DNA from: Streptomyces sp. NBC_00523
Lineage (GTDB): Bacteria; Actinomycetota; Actinomycetes; Streptomycetales; Streptomycetaceae
Direction of reading: 5' to 3'
DNA: 64,000 bases
Assembly: GCF_036346615.1 (NCBI RefSeq)
Contig: NZ_CP107836.1
Location: 496,001 to 560,000, forward strand
Under the pieces are notes generated by a model that saw only the letters and a list, made by a program, of their open reading frames with translations, did not search any database and was not told where the DNA came from. Shown one piece after another: positions 45,199 to 55,823 of the stretch (position 1 is the first letter of the stretch; every line of letters begins with the position of its first letter). Both the position numbers and the translations under genes were made by a program.

Positions 45199-46626
45199 AT
45201 GCCGTCCCCCCTCTCCGCGGACCGCTCCGCCCCGCAACCGCCCGAGCGCGATGCGGTCGACGCGTTGATCCACCGCACGCGCCGGCTGCGCGGCGACGTG
45301 GACGCGGTGCGGCGCGACGCCGTGCGCGTGGTGGACGAGGACGACCCGCGGACGCGGTGGCAGCGCGCGCTGTGCGAACTGGCGGTGCACCAGCTGGACG
45401 ACCTCGGCACCCATCTCGGACAGCTCCGGGACGGCCTGCCCGCCGAGCCCTCCGAACAGCCCCCGGACACCGCCGCCGAACCCGCCGGCTCCCTGATCGG
45501 CCGGGTCGGCAGCGCCGAATGGAATCTGCTCACCGACGAGGTCAGCTGGTCCGAGGAGCTGTTCCGGATCTTCGGCCGCGACCCGGAGGCGGGCGGGCTC
45601 TCGCTGGACGCCCTGCCCTCCCGGCTGCTTCCCGAGGACCAGCCGTTACTCACCGCGCTCGTCACGGACTGCCTGGTGGACGGCAAGCCGATAGACGGCG
45701 AGTTCCGCATCCGGCACACCGACGGGCGCGTACGGACCCTGCACATGATGGGCGAGCCCGTGCTCGACACGGACGGCTGCACCGCCTCCATGTGGGCCGT
45801 CCTGCGCGACGTCAGCGCGCTGCGGCGCAGCCAGCAGGTGGTGCGCCGCACCCATGACTCGCTGCGTCGCGAACAGCCCGCCACCGGACACCGGGCCCCG
45901 GCGGAGCCGGCGGAAGCCGTCCTCCCGCCGTGGCAGACCTCCCTCCGCCTCCCCGACCAGGGCCCCGGCGCCCTGGACATCGCCGCGCACTACCTGCCGT
46001 CCGAGACGAGCGCCCTGGTCGGCGGCGGGTGGTACGACGCCATGGAACTGCCCGACGGCAGGACGATGCTCACCGTCGGCGATCTCACCGGCCACGGCGT
46101 ACAGGCCACCTCCGCCATGGCGGTCGTGATGGGCGCGGTGCGCGGCATGGCGACGGCCGGGATCGAGCCCGGCGCCCTCCTCGGGCACCTCAACCAGTTG
46201 CTGGAGACCTCCATTCAGCCGGCGCTGGGCAGCGTCGTGTGCGGCAGGTTCGACCCGGCGACGCGCACCCTGGACTGGGCGCAGGCCGGACACCCCGCGC
46301 CCCTGCTCTTCCGTGACGGCACCGGACGCCCGCTGCCGCTGCCGGACGGGGTGCTGCTCGGAGCGGCCTCCGGGGTCGTCTACGAGCAGGTCGAGGCGCA
46401 CCTGCTGCCCGGCGACGTGCTGGTGCTGCACACCGACGGACTGGCCCGCGACGATGCCGCCGGGCACGGTGGTGCGCGCCCGGGCACGGACACGCTGCTG
46501 GGGCTGGCCCCGCGGTTCACCGAGGCCGGCTCGGCGCAGGAGTGCGTACGGATCGTCGTCGAGGCGTTCGGCGCGGCCGAGCGGCTGGACGACGCGTGCG
46601 TGCTGGTCGCCCGCGTCGGGGCATAA
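45199..46626 (+). CDS. PAS-domain SpoIIE-type phosphatase with a TTA codon
   Basis: This 475-residue protein has an N-terminal helical region, a PAS domain at about residues 95-215 (GSAEWNLLTDEVSWSEELFRIFGRDPEAGG to VLDTDGCTASMWAVLRDVS) and a SpoIIE/RsbU phosphatase at about 250-470 (GGGWYDAMELPDGRTMLTVGDLTGHG; VLHTDGLARDD; DDACVLVARV). It probably dephosphorylates an anti-anti-sigma factor in response to a PAS-sensed signal. Codon 150 (45646-45648) is TTA, implying bldA-dependent translation. GGAG lies 7 bases before the ATG. Confidence 0.9.
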   Translation: MPSPLSADRSAPQPPERDAVDALIHRTRRLRGDVDAVRRDAVRVVDEDDPRTRWQRALCELAVHQLDDLGTHLGQLRDGLPAEPSEQPPDTAAEPAGSLIGRVGSAEWNLLTDEVSWSEELFRIFGRDPEAGGLSLDALPSRLLPEDQPLLTALVTDCLVDGKPIDGEFRIRHTDGRVRTLHMMGEPVLDTDGCTASMWAVLRDVSALRRSQQVVRRTHDSLRREQPATGHRAPAEPAEAVLPPWQTSLRLPDQGPGALDIAAHYLPSETSALVGGGWYDAMELPDGRTMLTVGDLTGHGVQATSAMAVVMGAVRGMATAGIEPGALLGHLNQLLETSIQPALGSVVCGRFDPATRTLDWAQAGHPAPLLFRDGTGRPLPLPDGVLLGAASGVVYEQVEAHLLPGDVLVLHTDGLARDDAAGHGGARPGTDTLLGLAPRFTEAGSAQECVRIVVEAFGAAERLDDACVLVARVGA

Positions 46627-46680
46627 GGAAGCCACAGCCCCCTTCCGCGCGGCCCGGTGCTCCCTCGCGTCCCGGGCTCG

Positions 46681-48174
46681 TCAGATCGTTGCGCTCCCCG
46701 GCTTCTTCCGCTGGCTCGGCGGCACGGCGAGCTGGATCTGCTCGCGCAGGTCCTCGATCTTCGCGTAGCCCGCGAACTGCCCGGTCAGCCGGTACATCTC
46801 GCGCAGCCGGTCCCAGGTCCGGTGGGAGGAGGTCTCCCCCATGGTGACCAGGGCGAGCCGGGCGTAGCGGTCGGCCTGTTCCGGGTCGTCGGCGATGAAG
46901 CACGCCGAGGCGAGCGAGATGTAGTCGAAGATCTTGGACCGCTCGCGGCCGTTGACCCGCAGCTCCAGGGCCTGCTTCGCGTGCCGCTGGGCGATGACCG
47001 CCGCCGAGGGGTCGTGTTCGGCGAGCGTCCGGAAGGCGAGGGCCTGCATGCCGTGCATGTCGGCCTCGTCGAACATCTGCATCCAGCTGGGCGGGGGCAC
47101 ATCGGCCTTGTCCGAGATGAAGAGCTCCTCGGCCCGGCCCAGGGTGCGCCGCATGGCCTGGCCCCGGCCCATGGACGCCTGCGCCCACGCCTCGATGGTG
47201 CAGAGCATCGCCTGGGTGCGCGGCAGAACGGCGTCGCCGGAGCCGGACTTGGCGAGCTTCATCAGGTCGAGCGCGTCGTCGGGACGGCCCAGGTGGACCA
47301 TCTGGCGGGCCGCGCGGGACAGGGCCTCCCCGGCGCGCGGACGGTCGCCGCCCTCGCGTGCCGCGTGCGCGGCGATGACGAAGTACTTCTGGGCGGTGGG
47401 TTCGAGGCCGACGTCGTGCGACATCCACCCCGCCAGGACGGCGAGGTTGGCGGCGACGCCCCACAACCGCTTCTGGAGATGGGCGGGGTGGTGGTACGCG
47501 AGCATGCCGCCCACCTCGTTGAGCTGGCCCACCACGGCCTTGCGCTGGAGGCCGCCGCCCCGGGAGGCGTCCCAGGCGCGGAAGACCTCGACGGACCGCT
47601 CCAGCGCCTCGATCTCCTCGGAGCCGATGGGGGCGGCCTCGTACCGGTCGAAGCCGGCCTGGTCCGCGTGCAGGGCGTCGCCGGCCCGCGGGGCCTGTGC
47701 CGCCAGGGCGGGGTCGGTGTGCAGCCAGTCGTACATGGGGCCGGCGATGGCGGAGCCGGCGGTGAGCACGGCGCCCGCGCTCATCAAGCCGCGTCGGTTG
47801 AGCATGAGGTCCATTCCCGTGAATTCGGTGAGGACCGCTGCCGTCCGCTCGGGCGGCCACGGGAGTTGCTCGGGATTGTCCTGCGTCCCGGCCTCTCGCC
47901 GCTTCCCCGCACGCCCGCGCCGGCCGAACCCGAGGTCCTCGATGGTCACGACACGACCGAGCCGCTCGGTGAACAGAGCCGCCAGCACCTTCGGCACGGG
48001 ATCGCGGGGGGACTCCCCCATGTCGATCCAGCGCCTCACGCGCGAGGTGTCGGTGGCCAGTTGCGGATGGCCCATGGCCGCCGCCTTCCGGTTCACCATT
48101 CTCGCGAGTTCGCCCTTGGACCAGCCGGCAAGGCCGAACAGGTCCGACAGACGGGTGTTGGGTTCTCCGGTCAC
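46681..48174 (-). CDS. NsdA-like regulator with N-terminal HTH and TPR-like repeats
   Basis: This 497-residue protein begins with a helix-turn-helix-like region ([63 protein letters not shown]) and continues as helical TPR-like repeats. It resembles NsdA and related Streptomyces regulators that delay differentiation and repress antibiotic production; I cannot tell whether it is NsdA itself or a paralogue. The GTG start at 48174 follows GGGGGC. The promoter region has two perfect 11-bp direct repeats. Confidence 0.78.
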   Translation of the reverse strand: MTGEPNTRLSDLFGLAGWSKGELARMVNRKAAAMGHPQLATDTSRVRRWIDMGESPRDPVPKVLAALFTERLGRVVTIEDLGFGRRGRAGKRREAGTQDNPEQLPWPPERTAAVLTEFTGMDLMLNRRGLMSAGAVLTAGSAIAGPMYDWLHTDPALAAQAPRAGDALHADQAGFDRYEAAPIGSEEIEALERSVEVFRAWDASRGGGLQRKAVVGQLNEVGGMLAYHHPAHLQKRLWGVAANLAVLAGWMSHDVGLEPTAQKYFVIAAHAAREGGDRPRAGEALSRAARQMVHLGRPDDALDLMKLAKSGSGDAVLPRTQAMLCTIEAWAQASMGRGQAMRRTLGRAEELFISDKADVPPPSWMQMFDEADMHGMQALAFRTLAEHDPSAAVIAQRHAKQALELRVNGRERSKIFDYISLASACFIADDPEQADRYARLALVTMGETSSHRTWDRLREMYRLTGQFAGYAKIEDLREQIQLAVPPSQRKKPGSATI

Positions 48175-48235
48175 GTCAAGCCCCCAGGTTCTCGGCTGTG
48201 TTGACAGTAACCCCGTGTCAGATGCCCTGCGACTA

Positions 48236-48257
48236 TTCGCCAGGGTTTCGCCAGGGT
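48236..48257. repeat. Two perfect 11-bp direct repeats upstream of NsdA-like gene
   Basis: TTCGCCAGGGT occurs at 48236-48246 and directly again at 48247-48257, on one helical turn spacing. A nearby dyad (TGACA at 48202-48206, TGTCA at 48216-48220) lies closer to the NsdA-like start. The 232-base divergent region 48175-48406 also serves the phosphotransferase gene. Confidence 0.7.
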
Positions 48258-48406
48258 GCGCTATGTCGAGAGACACCCGCATCCCGGTGTCAGGTAAGAA
48301 AGCGCAACCCCGCCCGGCAGCCCTAGGTACTCCCCAGGGTGCCGAACGGCCGCCGGCCGGGGTGGCGCACGCAACTTGTCGGCGCACGAAGGGATCTGTA
48401 TCGCCC

Positions 48407-49546
48407 ATGTACACAGCATCGTCCTCCGTGTCCGCCCCGCCCCGGCCGCTGCGTCCCCTCCAGGCGGGCGGCGGACCGTATCTCGACCCGCGCACCACCG
48501 TCCCGGCCCCCGGCCTCGGGCGGCCCCGTCGTCCGGGAGGGCCCGGCGCCCCTTCGCTCGGCGGGCGCCTGGACCTCTCGGGCCCCCAGGGCGCCCAGTT
48601 GAGGATGGTGATCGCGTCCGTGCACCGGATCTGCCCGGAGTTCAATCCGGTGCAGGTGCTGCGGCGCAGCGGGCGTTCGGTGCTGCTGGTCGGCTCCACG
48701 GGGCGGGCGACGGCGGTGGCGAAGTGTTTACTGGACCACTCCCCCGCGTGGTCGGAGCGGTTCCGGCACGAAATAGCGGCATACCGGGCGTTCGTCCGGC
48801 ACCGCCCGCCGGTCCGGGTGCCCCGGCTCATCGCCGCGGACCCGGAGAACTGCACGCTGGTCATCGAGCGGATGCCGGGCCGGGTGGCGGCCCTGACGCG
48901 CCACCCCGCAGAGGCCCCGCCCCGCGCGGACCTGCGTGCCGTGCTCGGGGCGGTCGCCCGGGTGAACGCCTGGCGTCCGCCGGCGGGCCTGTTCGAGGCG
49001 CCGCTGGACTACGCGGCGCGGATCAACCGCTACCACGAGCTGGGTCTCTTCACCGACCGGGACCTGGGCGACCTGCAGAAGCTGCTGCACGGGATCGCCC
49101 ACTCCGGCGGGCGCGGCGCGATGGGGCAGTTCTGCCACGGGGACGCCCTGCTGTCCAACGTCCTGCTGTCGCCCACCGGGCCGGTGCTGGTGGACTGGGA
49201 GCACGCGGGCTGGTATCTGCCGGGATACGACCTGGCGACGCTGTGGACCGTACTGGGTGACGCCCCGGTGGCGCGGCGCGAGATCAGCAAGCTGGCGCAG
49301 GTCGCCGGTCCGGCGGCGCGCGACGCGTTCCTGGTCAACCTGATGCTCGTCCTCACGCGGGAGATCCGCCGGTACGAGACGGCCGTGCAGCGGGCCATGC
49401 GGGAGGCCGGGCCCGCCCGGGCCGCCGTGCAGGACCGGGCAGGCGCGCTCGCCCCGGGCGAGGAGCAGCGGCTGCTGCTGCGCCGGCTGCACGACGACTG
49501 CGCGATGGCCCGGAACGCCGTGCGGGCGGCGGTCGGCACGCGCTGA
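48407..49546 (+). CDS. Aminoglycoside-phosphotransferase-like kinase
   Basis: This 379-residue APH/choline-kinase-like protein has the catalytic loop [13 protein letters not shown] (H-x-D-x4-N) and the metal motif VLVDWEHAG. Residues 1-65 are a Pro/Gly/Arg-rich, probably disordered leader. Such kinases phosphorylate small molecules or proteins; resistance is only one possibility. Codon 108 (48728-48730) is TTA, so expression may depend on bldA. It is divergent from the NsdA-like regulator. Confidence 0.87.
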   Translation: MYTASSSVSAPPRPLRPLQAGGGPYLDPRTTVPAPGLGRPRRPGGPGAPSLGGRLDLSGPQGAQLRMVIASVHRICPEFNPVQVLRRSGRSVLLVGSTGRATAVAKCLLDHSPAWSERFRHEIAAYRAFVRHRPPVRVPRLIAADPENCTLVIERMPGRVAALTRHPAEAPPRADLRAVLGAVARVNAWRPPAGLFEAPLDYAARINRYHELGLFTDRDLGDLQKLLHGIAHSGGRGAMGQFCHGDALLSNVLLSPTGPVLVDWEHAGWYLPGYDLATLWTVLGDAPVARREISKLAQVAGPAARDAFLVNLMLVLTREIRRYETAVQRAMREAGPARAAVQDRAGALAPGEEQRLLLRRLHDDCAMARNAVRAAVGTR

Positions 49547-49563
49547 CCGGCCGGCCCCACGGG

Positions 49564-49607
49564 GCGCGCCGCGGGTCCGGTGCCGACACACCGGGCCCGC
49601 GGCGCGC
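49564..49607. terminator. Bidirectional terminator hairpin
   Basis: A 19-bp stem (49564-49582 with 49589-49607, one T-G pair) with a 6-base loop lies in the convergent spacer between the phosphotransferase and amidase genes. It can serve both. Confidence 0.88.
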
Positions 49608-49633
49608 TGTTGCGTGCGTACCGGCGCCGGGCC

Positions 49634-50965
49634 TCAGCGGGCGCGGACGATGTCCACGTCGGACGCCTTGACGAAGGCGACGCGGTGGCCGATCTGGACC
49701 GTCACGTACTTCTCCTTGCCCTTGAAGTACGCGTGGTCCAGCGGGAGGGAGGCGTCGATCGTCGGTGCGTAGAAGAAGCCGGTGGGCGCCTCGCCGCCGC
49801 CGGGGTAGGACTGGCCGGCCTTGATCGTGTACTGGAGCGGTGTGCCGACCCGCTGGTCCGCGAAGTCCGCCGGGTACTCCGACTTCTCCGGGTAGGCGAC
49901 CCCGTAGACCGGCACCTCCGCCTTGCCGGCCTTCGGGCGGACGAGGTAGCCGGAGGTGGGAACGGTGGTGTGGGTGAAGGCCGGTGTACGGAACCACGCC
50001 TTCTCGCCGTACCACCAGATCGCCGTCCAGCCGGGGGCGCGTCCGGCGACGACGGCCTGCTGGGTGGCGCTGATCTTGCTGCCCCAGTCGGCGGCGCAGT
50101 TGGTGCCGGGCGAGCCGTCCGTGTGGATGCCGGGGTCGGAGAAGAGGGGCGCGTCGTCGGAGGGCGCGGTGTGCAGCGGGACGGCGCTGGAGCCCTGGAC
50201 GGGCAGGTCGACGTTCTTCTCGCAGTCGCGGAACGCCTGCTGGTTCTTCTTGAAGCTCGGGCTGACGGTGACCAGTTGGCTGCCCGGGAGAGCGGTCGGC
50301 AGGGTGGGCCTGCCGAGCAGCGTCATGAAGTAGTTCCAGTCCCAGTAGGTTCCCGGGTCCCAGTGCATGTTCTTGGTGCCGGCGGCGCTGGTGGGCGGGA
50401 CGCCGTCGTGGCCGATGATGTGCTGGCGGTCGAGCGGGATGTCGTACTTGGCGGCGAGGTAGCGCACGAGGGCGGCGGTCGAGCGGTACATCTCGGGGGT
50501 GTACCACTGGGCGCCGTCGACGGCGACGCCTTCCTGCTCGATGCCGATGGAGTGGCTGTTGACGTACCAGTTGCCGGCCTGCCAGGCGACGTCCTTGTTC
50601 TTGACCATCTGGGTGACGTGGCCGTCGGCGGAGCGTACGACGTAGTGGGCCGAGGTCTGCTTCAGCGGGTTCTGGAAGATCTTCAGCGTGGTGTCGAAGT
50701 CCTCCTCGGTGTCGTGCAGCACGATGAACTTGATCTTGTTGGTCTGCGGCCGGTCGGCGGTGTCGTAGTTGCCGTACGTCTCCTTGTCGGCCGGGTCGCC
50801 GGTCTGCTGGTAGGCGGCCGGGACCCAGTCGCAGGCGAGACCGCGCGGGCACTCGGGCCGGACCCCGTCGGCGCCGGCCTGGGCGGCCGGGCTGAGCAGC
50901 GCGAGGCTCAGTGCCCCGGCGGTGGTGAAGGCGAGTGCGAGCCTGGTCCTCTGCTTGGACGTCAT
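49634..50965 (-). CDS. Secreted N-acetylmuramoyl-L-alanine amidase
   Basis: This 443-residue exported peptidoglycan amidase has a signal peptide at residues 1-30 (MTSKQRTRLALAFTTAGALS then AAQA). The Amidase_2 domain covers about 65-215, with the zinc ligands in FIVLHDTEED and QHIIGHDGVP, and SHSIGIEQEG in the active-site cleft. A C-terminal region of about 200 residues is not recognised. AAGG precedes the ATG at 50965; the longer open frame upstream would block secretion. Confidence 0.92.
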   Translation of the reverse strand: MTSKQRTRLALAFTTAGALSLALLSPAAQAGADGVRPECPRGLACDWVPAAYQQTGDPADKETYGNYDTADRPQTNKIKFIVLHDTEEDFDTTLKIFQNPLKQTSAHYVVRSADGHVTQMVKNKDVAWQAGNWYVNSHSIGIEQEGVAVDGAQWYTPEMYRSTAALVRYLAAKYDIPLDRQHIIGHDGVPPTSAAGTKNMHWDPGTYWDWNYFMTLLGRPTLPTALPGSQLVTVSPSFKKNQQAFRDCEKNVDLPVQGSSAVPLHTAPSDDAPLFSDPGIHTDGSPGTNCAADWGSKISATQQAVVAGRAPGWTAIWWYGEKAWFRTPAFTHTTVPTSGYLVRPKAGKAEVPVYGVAYPEKSEYPADFADQRVGTPLQYTIKAGQSYPGGGEAPTGFFYAPTIDASLPLDHAYFKGKEKYVTVQIGHRVAFVKASDVDIVRAR

Positions 50966-51221
50966 GACAACCCTTCGTAGAGCCGGGTGGAGCCGTTGCG
51001 GGCGTGCGCGCACACTCTGTGACCTGAGGTGAAGGGGCGTCAAGAGTGCTGGGAGCGCAGCGCGTTGAGCCACTGGACCAGACCACTGACAGGGCCTGTG
51101 ACCTGCGAAGGGCGGGAAACGGCGGGGGTGTGGCGATGACCCGTTACCAGGGTTTTACGCGTCCGGACCGGCACGGGTGTCCCTCGAACGGGCGCTCTGC
51201 GGTGTGACTAATCGCGGCTGT

Positions 51222-51247
51222 GCGTGCCCCGAACGGACCAAGGGTAG
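51222..51247 (+). promoter_or_regulatory. Weak promoter candidate upstream of geosmin synthase
   Basis: GCGT (51222-51225) then 16 bases then GGGTAG (51242-51247) lies 67 bases upstream of geoA; it resembles the SigB-gene promoter described above but the match is short and could be chance. The whole gap 50966-51313 has no gene; CTGTGACCTG occurs twice (51017-51026, 51096-51105). Confidence 0.2.
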
Positions 51248-53527
<2,280 letters not shown>

Positions 53528-53539
53528 CTCCTGCCGGCG

Positions 53540-53579
53540 CACCTCGGTCACCGGGCGGCGCGGCCCGGTGACCGAGGTG
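53540..53579. terminator. Bidirectional terminator after geoA
   Basis: CACCTCGGTCACCGGG (53540-53555) pairs perfectly with CCCGGTGACCGAGGTG (53564-53579) around an 8-base loop. It lies between geoA and the convergent hypothetical gene. Confidence 0.92.
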
Positions 53580-53584
53580 TGTGG

Positions 53585-54091
53585 TCAGCCCTGCTGGAAG
53601 AGCTCGGCGGGCAGCGGCTTGAGGAGGGCGTACAGGTCGTCGGTGATGGGCCGGTCCCAGCTCGCGATGGTGACGAGCACACCGTCGCTGCGGTCGAACT
53701 GCACACAGGAGATACGGCTCTCGGAGAGCTTCACCCGGCGCACGATCATGAGGTTGTCGCCCTGCATGACCGGCATGTCCTCGGTGCCGGTGACCTCGAC
53801 CGGCTCGTCGTTCTCCAGCGCCAGCAGCAGCTGGGCCACCTCGAAGGGAACCTGCCCCTCCTCGGTCTCGCGCGCGGGTGAACCCTCCGGCAGGTTGCCG
53901 ATGATCATCGCGGGGCCGCGCCCGCCGAACAGGTCGTACCGGAGGAACACACCCTGGCAGCTGCCGTCGGGTGCGGGGAGCAGACCGGCGCCGAGGTTGC
54001 CGGGCCAGTCACCGGGGTCCATGGCCAGGACGTCGAAGTCGGGGCCCGCGGGTGTGGCGGCGCTGCGGCGGCGGAGGAAGGACATGCACAT
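53585..54091 (-). CDS. Conserved hypothetical protein, 168 aa
   Basis: I do not recognise this family. The 168-residue soluble protein has a short basic N-terminus (MSFLRRRS) and an alternating beta-rich body (GAGLLPAPDGSCQGVFLRYDLFGGRGPAMIIGNLPEGSP; VPFEVAQLLLALENDEPVEVTGTEDMPVM; RISCVQFDRSDGVLVTIASW). It has no signal peptide or membrane segment. Starts at 54091 or 54085 (MCMSFL or MSFL) are both possible. It converges on geoA across a terminator. Confidence 0.75.
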   Translation of the reverse strand: MCMSFLRRRSAATPAGPDFDVLAMDPGDWPGNLGAGLLPAPDGSCQGVFLRYDLFGGRGPAMIIGNLPEGSPARETEEGQVPFEVAQLLLALENDEPVEVTGTEDMPVMQGDNLMIVRRVKLSESRISCVQFDRSDGVLVTIASWDRPITDDLYALLKPLPAELFQQG

Positions 54092-54198
54092 ATGTTACGT
54101 GTCCCAGCTCACCTCGCCGAGCCGGGCCCGGACCGGCATATGCCCAGGCCCGGGGGCACACCTCCGTACACCGCACACGTCCCTCGTGTGTACACCTC

Positions 54199-54615
54199 TC
54201 ACCCGGTACGCGACTCCGCGGCCAGCCGTTCCAGCACGGTGACGGCCTCGCCCACCCGCTCGTACGGCACGAAGAGGTGGTCGTGGTGAAACCCCGCCAC
54301 CACGTTGCAGCTGATCCCCGCGTCGGTGAGCGCGAGCGACACCGCGGCGGTCAGCCCGACCGCCTCCAGCGCCGAGTGCACCCGCAGGGTGATCCAGCCG
54401 GCGACATAGGTGTACGTCAGCCCGGCCGCCGCGGCCTCGGCCTCGGGGAGCACCAGGGTGAGCCCTTCGCCCTCGCGGACGGTGACGACGGGTGCGACAC
54501 CACCGGGCAGGGTGCCGTCGGGCACGGTGGCGTAGACGTACCGGCCGGGGTGGGGCTCGGGGCTCAGGTCGCTCAGCAGGACGCGCAGATCGCTTTCGGC
54601 TGTCACGGTCACCAC
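54199..54615 (-). CDS. ACT-domain protein
   Basis: This 138-residue protein has two ACT-like halves: TVPDGTLPGGVAPVVTVREGEGLTLVLPEAEA and WITLRVHSALEAVGLTAAVSLALTDAGISCNVVAGFHHDHLFVPYERVGEAVTVLERL, the second being the typical ligand-binding ACT core found in small stand-alone regulators. ACT domains bind amino acids; the target is not known. A GTG start at 54615 is used. It is divergent from the secreted beta-helix gene. Confidence 0.85.
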   Translation of the reverse strand: MVTVTAESDLRVLLSDLSPEPHPGRYVYATVPDGTLPGGVAPVVTVREGEGLTLVLPEAEAAAAGLTYTYVAGWITLRVHSALEAVGLTAAVSLALTDAGISCNVVAGFHHDHLFVPYERVGEAVTVLERLAAESRTG

Positions 54616-54714
54616 GCTACCGACGGGGCGCGGGCGTGAGCCATTCGGGCACGTCCCGCGTCCAACCGGTCACCGTGCGTGGCACCGAGACGGGATCGCC
54701 CATAGCTTCGGCTC

Positions 54715-55788
54715 ATGAGGAAACGACACATGACACGCCTCGTGAGCATCGCAGCCGCATCGGCCGCCGGACTGGTCGCGGCGGTGCCGTCCGTACCGGC
54801 CGCCGCGGCGGGTGCGCGCGTGGTGTCACCGGGCCAGTCCATCCAGGCGGCGGTGGACGCCGCACGGCCCGGGGACACCATCGTCGTCCGGCCCGGGACC
54901 TACCGCGAGAGCGTCCGGATCAGCACGCCGGGCCTGACCCTGCGCGGCTCCGGTGACGACACGGTCATCATGCCCGCGGCCGGCCGCGCCGCCTCCGGTG
55001 ACGACTGCGCGGGTGCGGGCAACGGGATCTGCGTCCTGGGGACGGCGGACGACACCGTGGACGGGGTGACCGTGAGGTCCCTGCGCGTCACCGGATTCGC
55101 CCGCAGCGGCCTGTGGGCGTCCTGGACGGACCGGCTGTCCGTCCGCTCGGTGACCGCCGACACCAACGGTGTCTGGGGCATCGCCCAGCAGCGGTCCACC
55201 CGCTCCGACCTCCGGGACAGCACCGCCCGCTCCAACGGGGACGCGGGCATCTTCGTCGCCAACAGCGTCGACGAGGAGGGCGGCGCCACCGACACCGGCG
55301 GCACCCGGGTCCGGGGCAACACCCTGACCGACAACCGGATCGGGTTCACCGCGCGGCGGGTGCGCAACCTGTCGGTGCGCGGCAACACCTTCACCGCGAA
55401 CTGCAGCGGGGTGTTCGTCGTGGGCGACGAGGGCACCCCGCAGGCCGGCGCCATGTCGGTCCGCTCCAACCGGATCACCGGCAACAACAAGTTCTGCGCC
55501 GCCACCGACCGGCTGCCCGCGATCCAGGGTTCCGGGATCGTGCTGACCGGCACCGAGTCCACCGAGGTGCGGAACAACGAGATCCGCGACAACGTGGGCG
55601 CGACCCCGCTGTCGGGCGGCGTCGTGCTGTTCAAGAGCTTCGTGGGCGCCAAGAACACCGACAACACCGTCACCGGCAACGTCGTCCTCGGCAATCAGCC
55701 CGCGGACCTGGCGAACCGGGACACCGGCACGGGCAACCGGTTCACCGGCAATGTCTGCACGACCTCCGCACCGGCCGGGATGTGCTGA
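54715..55788 (+). CDS. Secreted right-handed beta-helix protein (NosD/PbH1-like)
   Basis: This 357-residue protein has a signal peptide (residues 1-32, MRKRHMTRLVSIAAASAAGLVAAVPSV then AAAA) and a right-handed parallel beta-helix of about ten turns, with repeated NTLTDNRIGF-like and RVRNLSVRGNTFTANCSGVFVV-like strands from about residue 38 on. Cysteine pairs near residues 100-106 and at the C-terminus suggest disulfides. The fold is seen in polysaccharide lyases and surface proteins, but no lyase motif is recognised. Starts at 54715 and 54730 are both possible. The methyltransferase gene follows 36 bases later. Confidence 0.85.
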   Translation: MRKRHMTRLVSIAAASAAGLVAAVPSVPAAAAGARVVSPGQSIQAAVDAARPGDTIVVRPGTYRESVRISTPGLTLRGSGDDTVIMPAAGRAASGDDCAGAGNGICVLGTADDTVDGVTVRSLRVTGFARSGLWASWTDRLSVRSVTADTNGVWGIAQQRSTRSDLRDSTARSNGDAGIFVANSVDEEGGATDTGGTRVRGNTLTDNRIGFTARRVRNLSVRGNTFTANCSGVFVVGDEGTPQAGAMSVRSNRITGNNKFCAATDRLPAIQGSGIVLTGTESTEVRNNEIRDNVGATPLSGGVVLFKSFVGAKNTDNTVTGNVVLGNQPADLANRDTGTGNRFTGNVCTTSAPAGMC

Positions 55789-55823
55789 CCGGTGACCCCC
55801 CGCACGAGGAGAAGCGAGACGGC

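Noticed and set aside
46934..48406. Long N-terminal extension of the phosphotransferase frame
   Set aside because: It is antisense to the NsdA-like regulator; the protein starts at the ATG at 48407.
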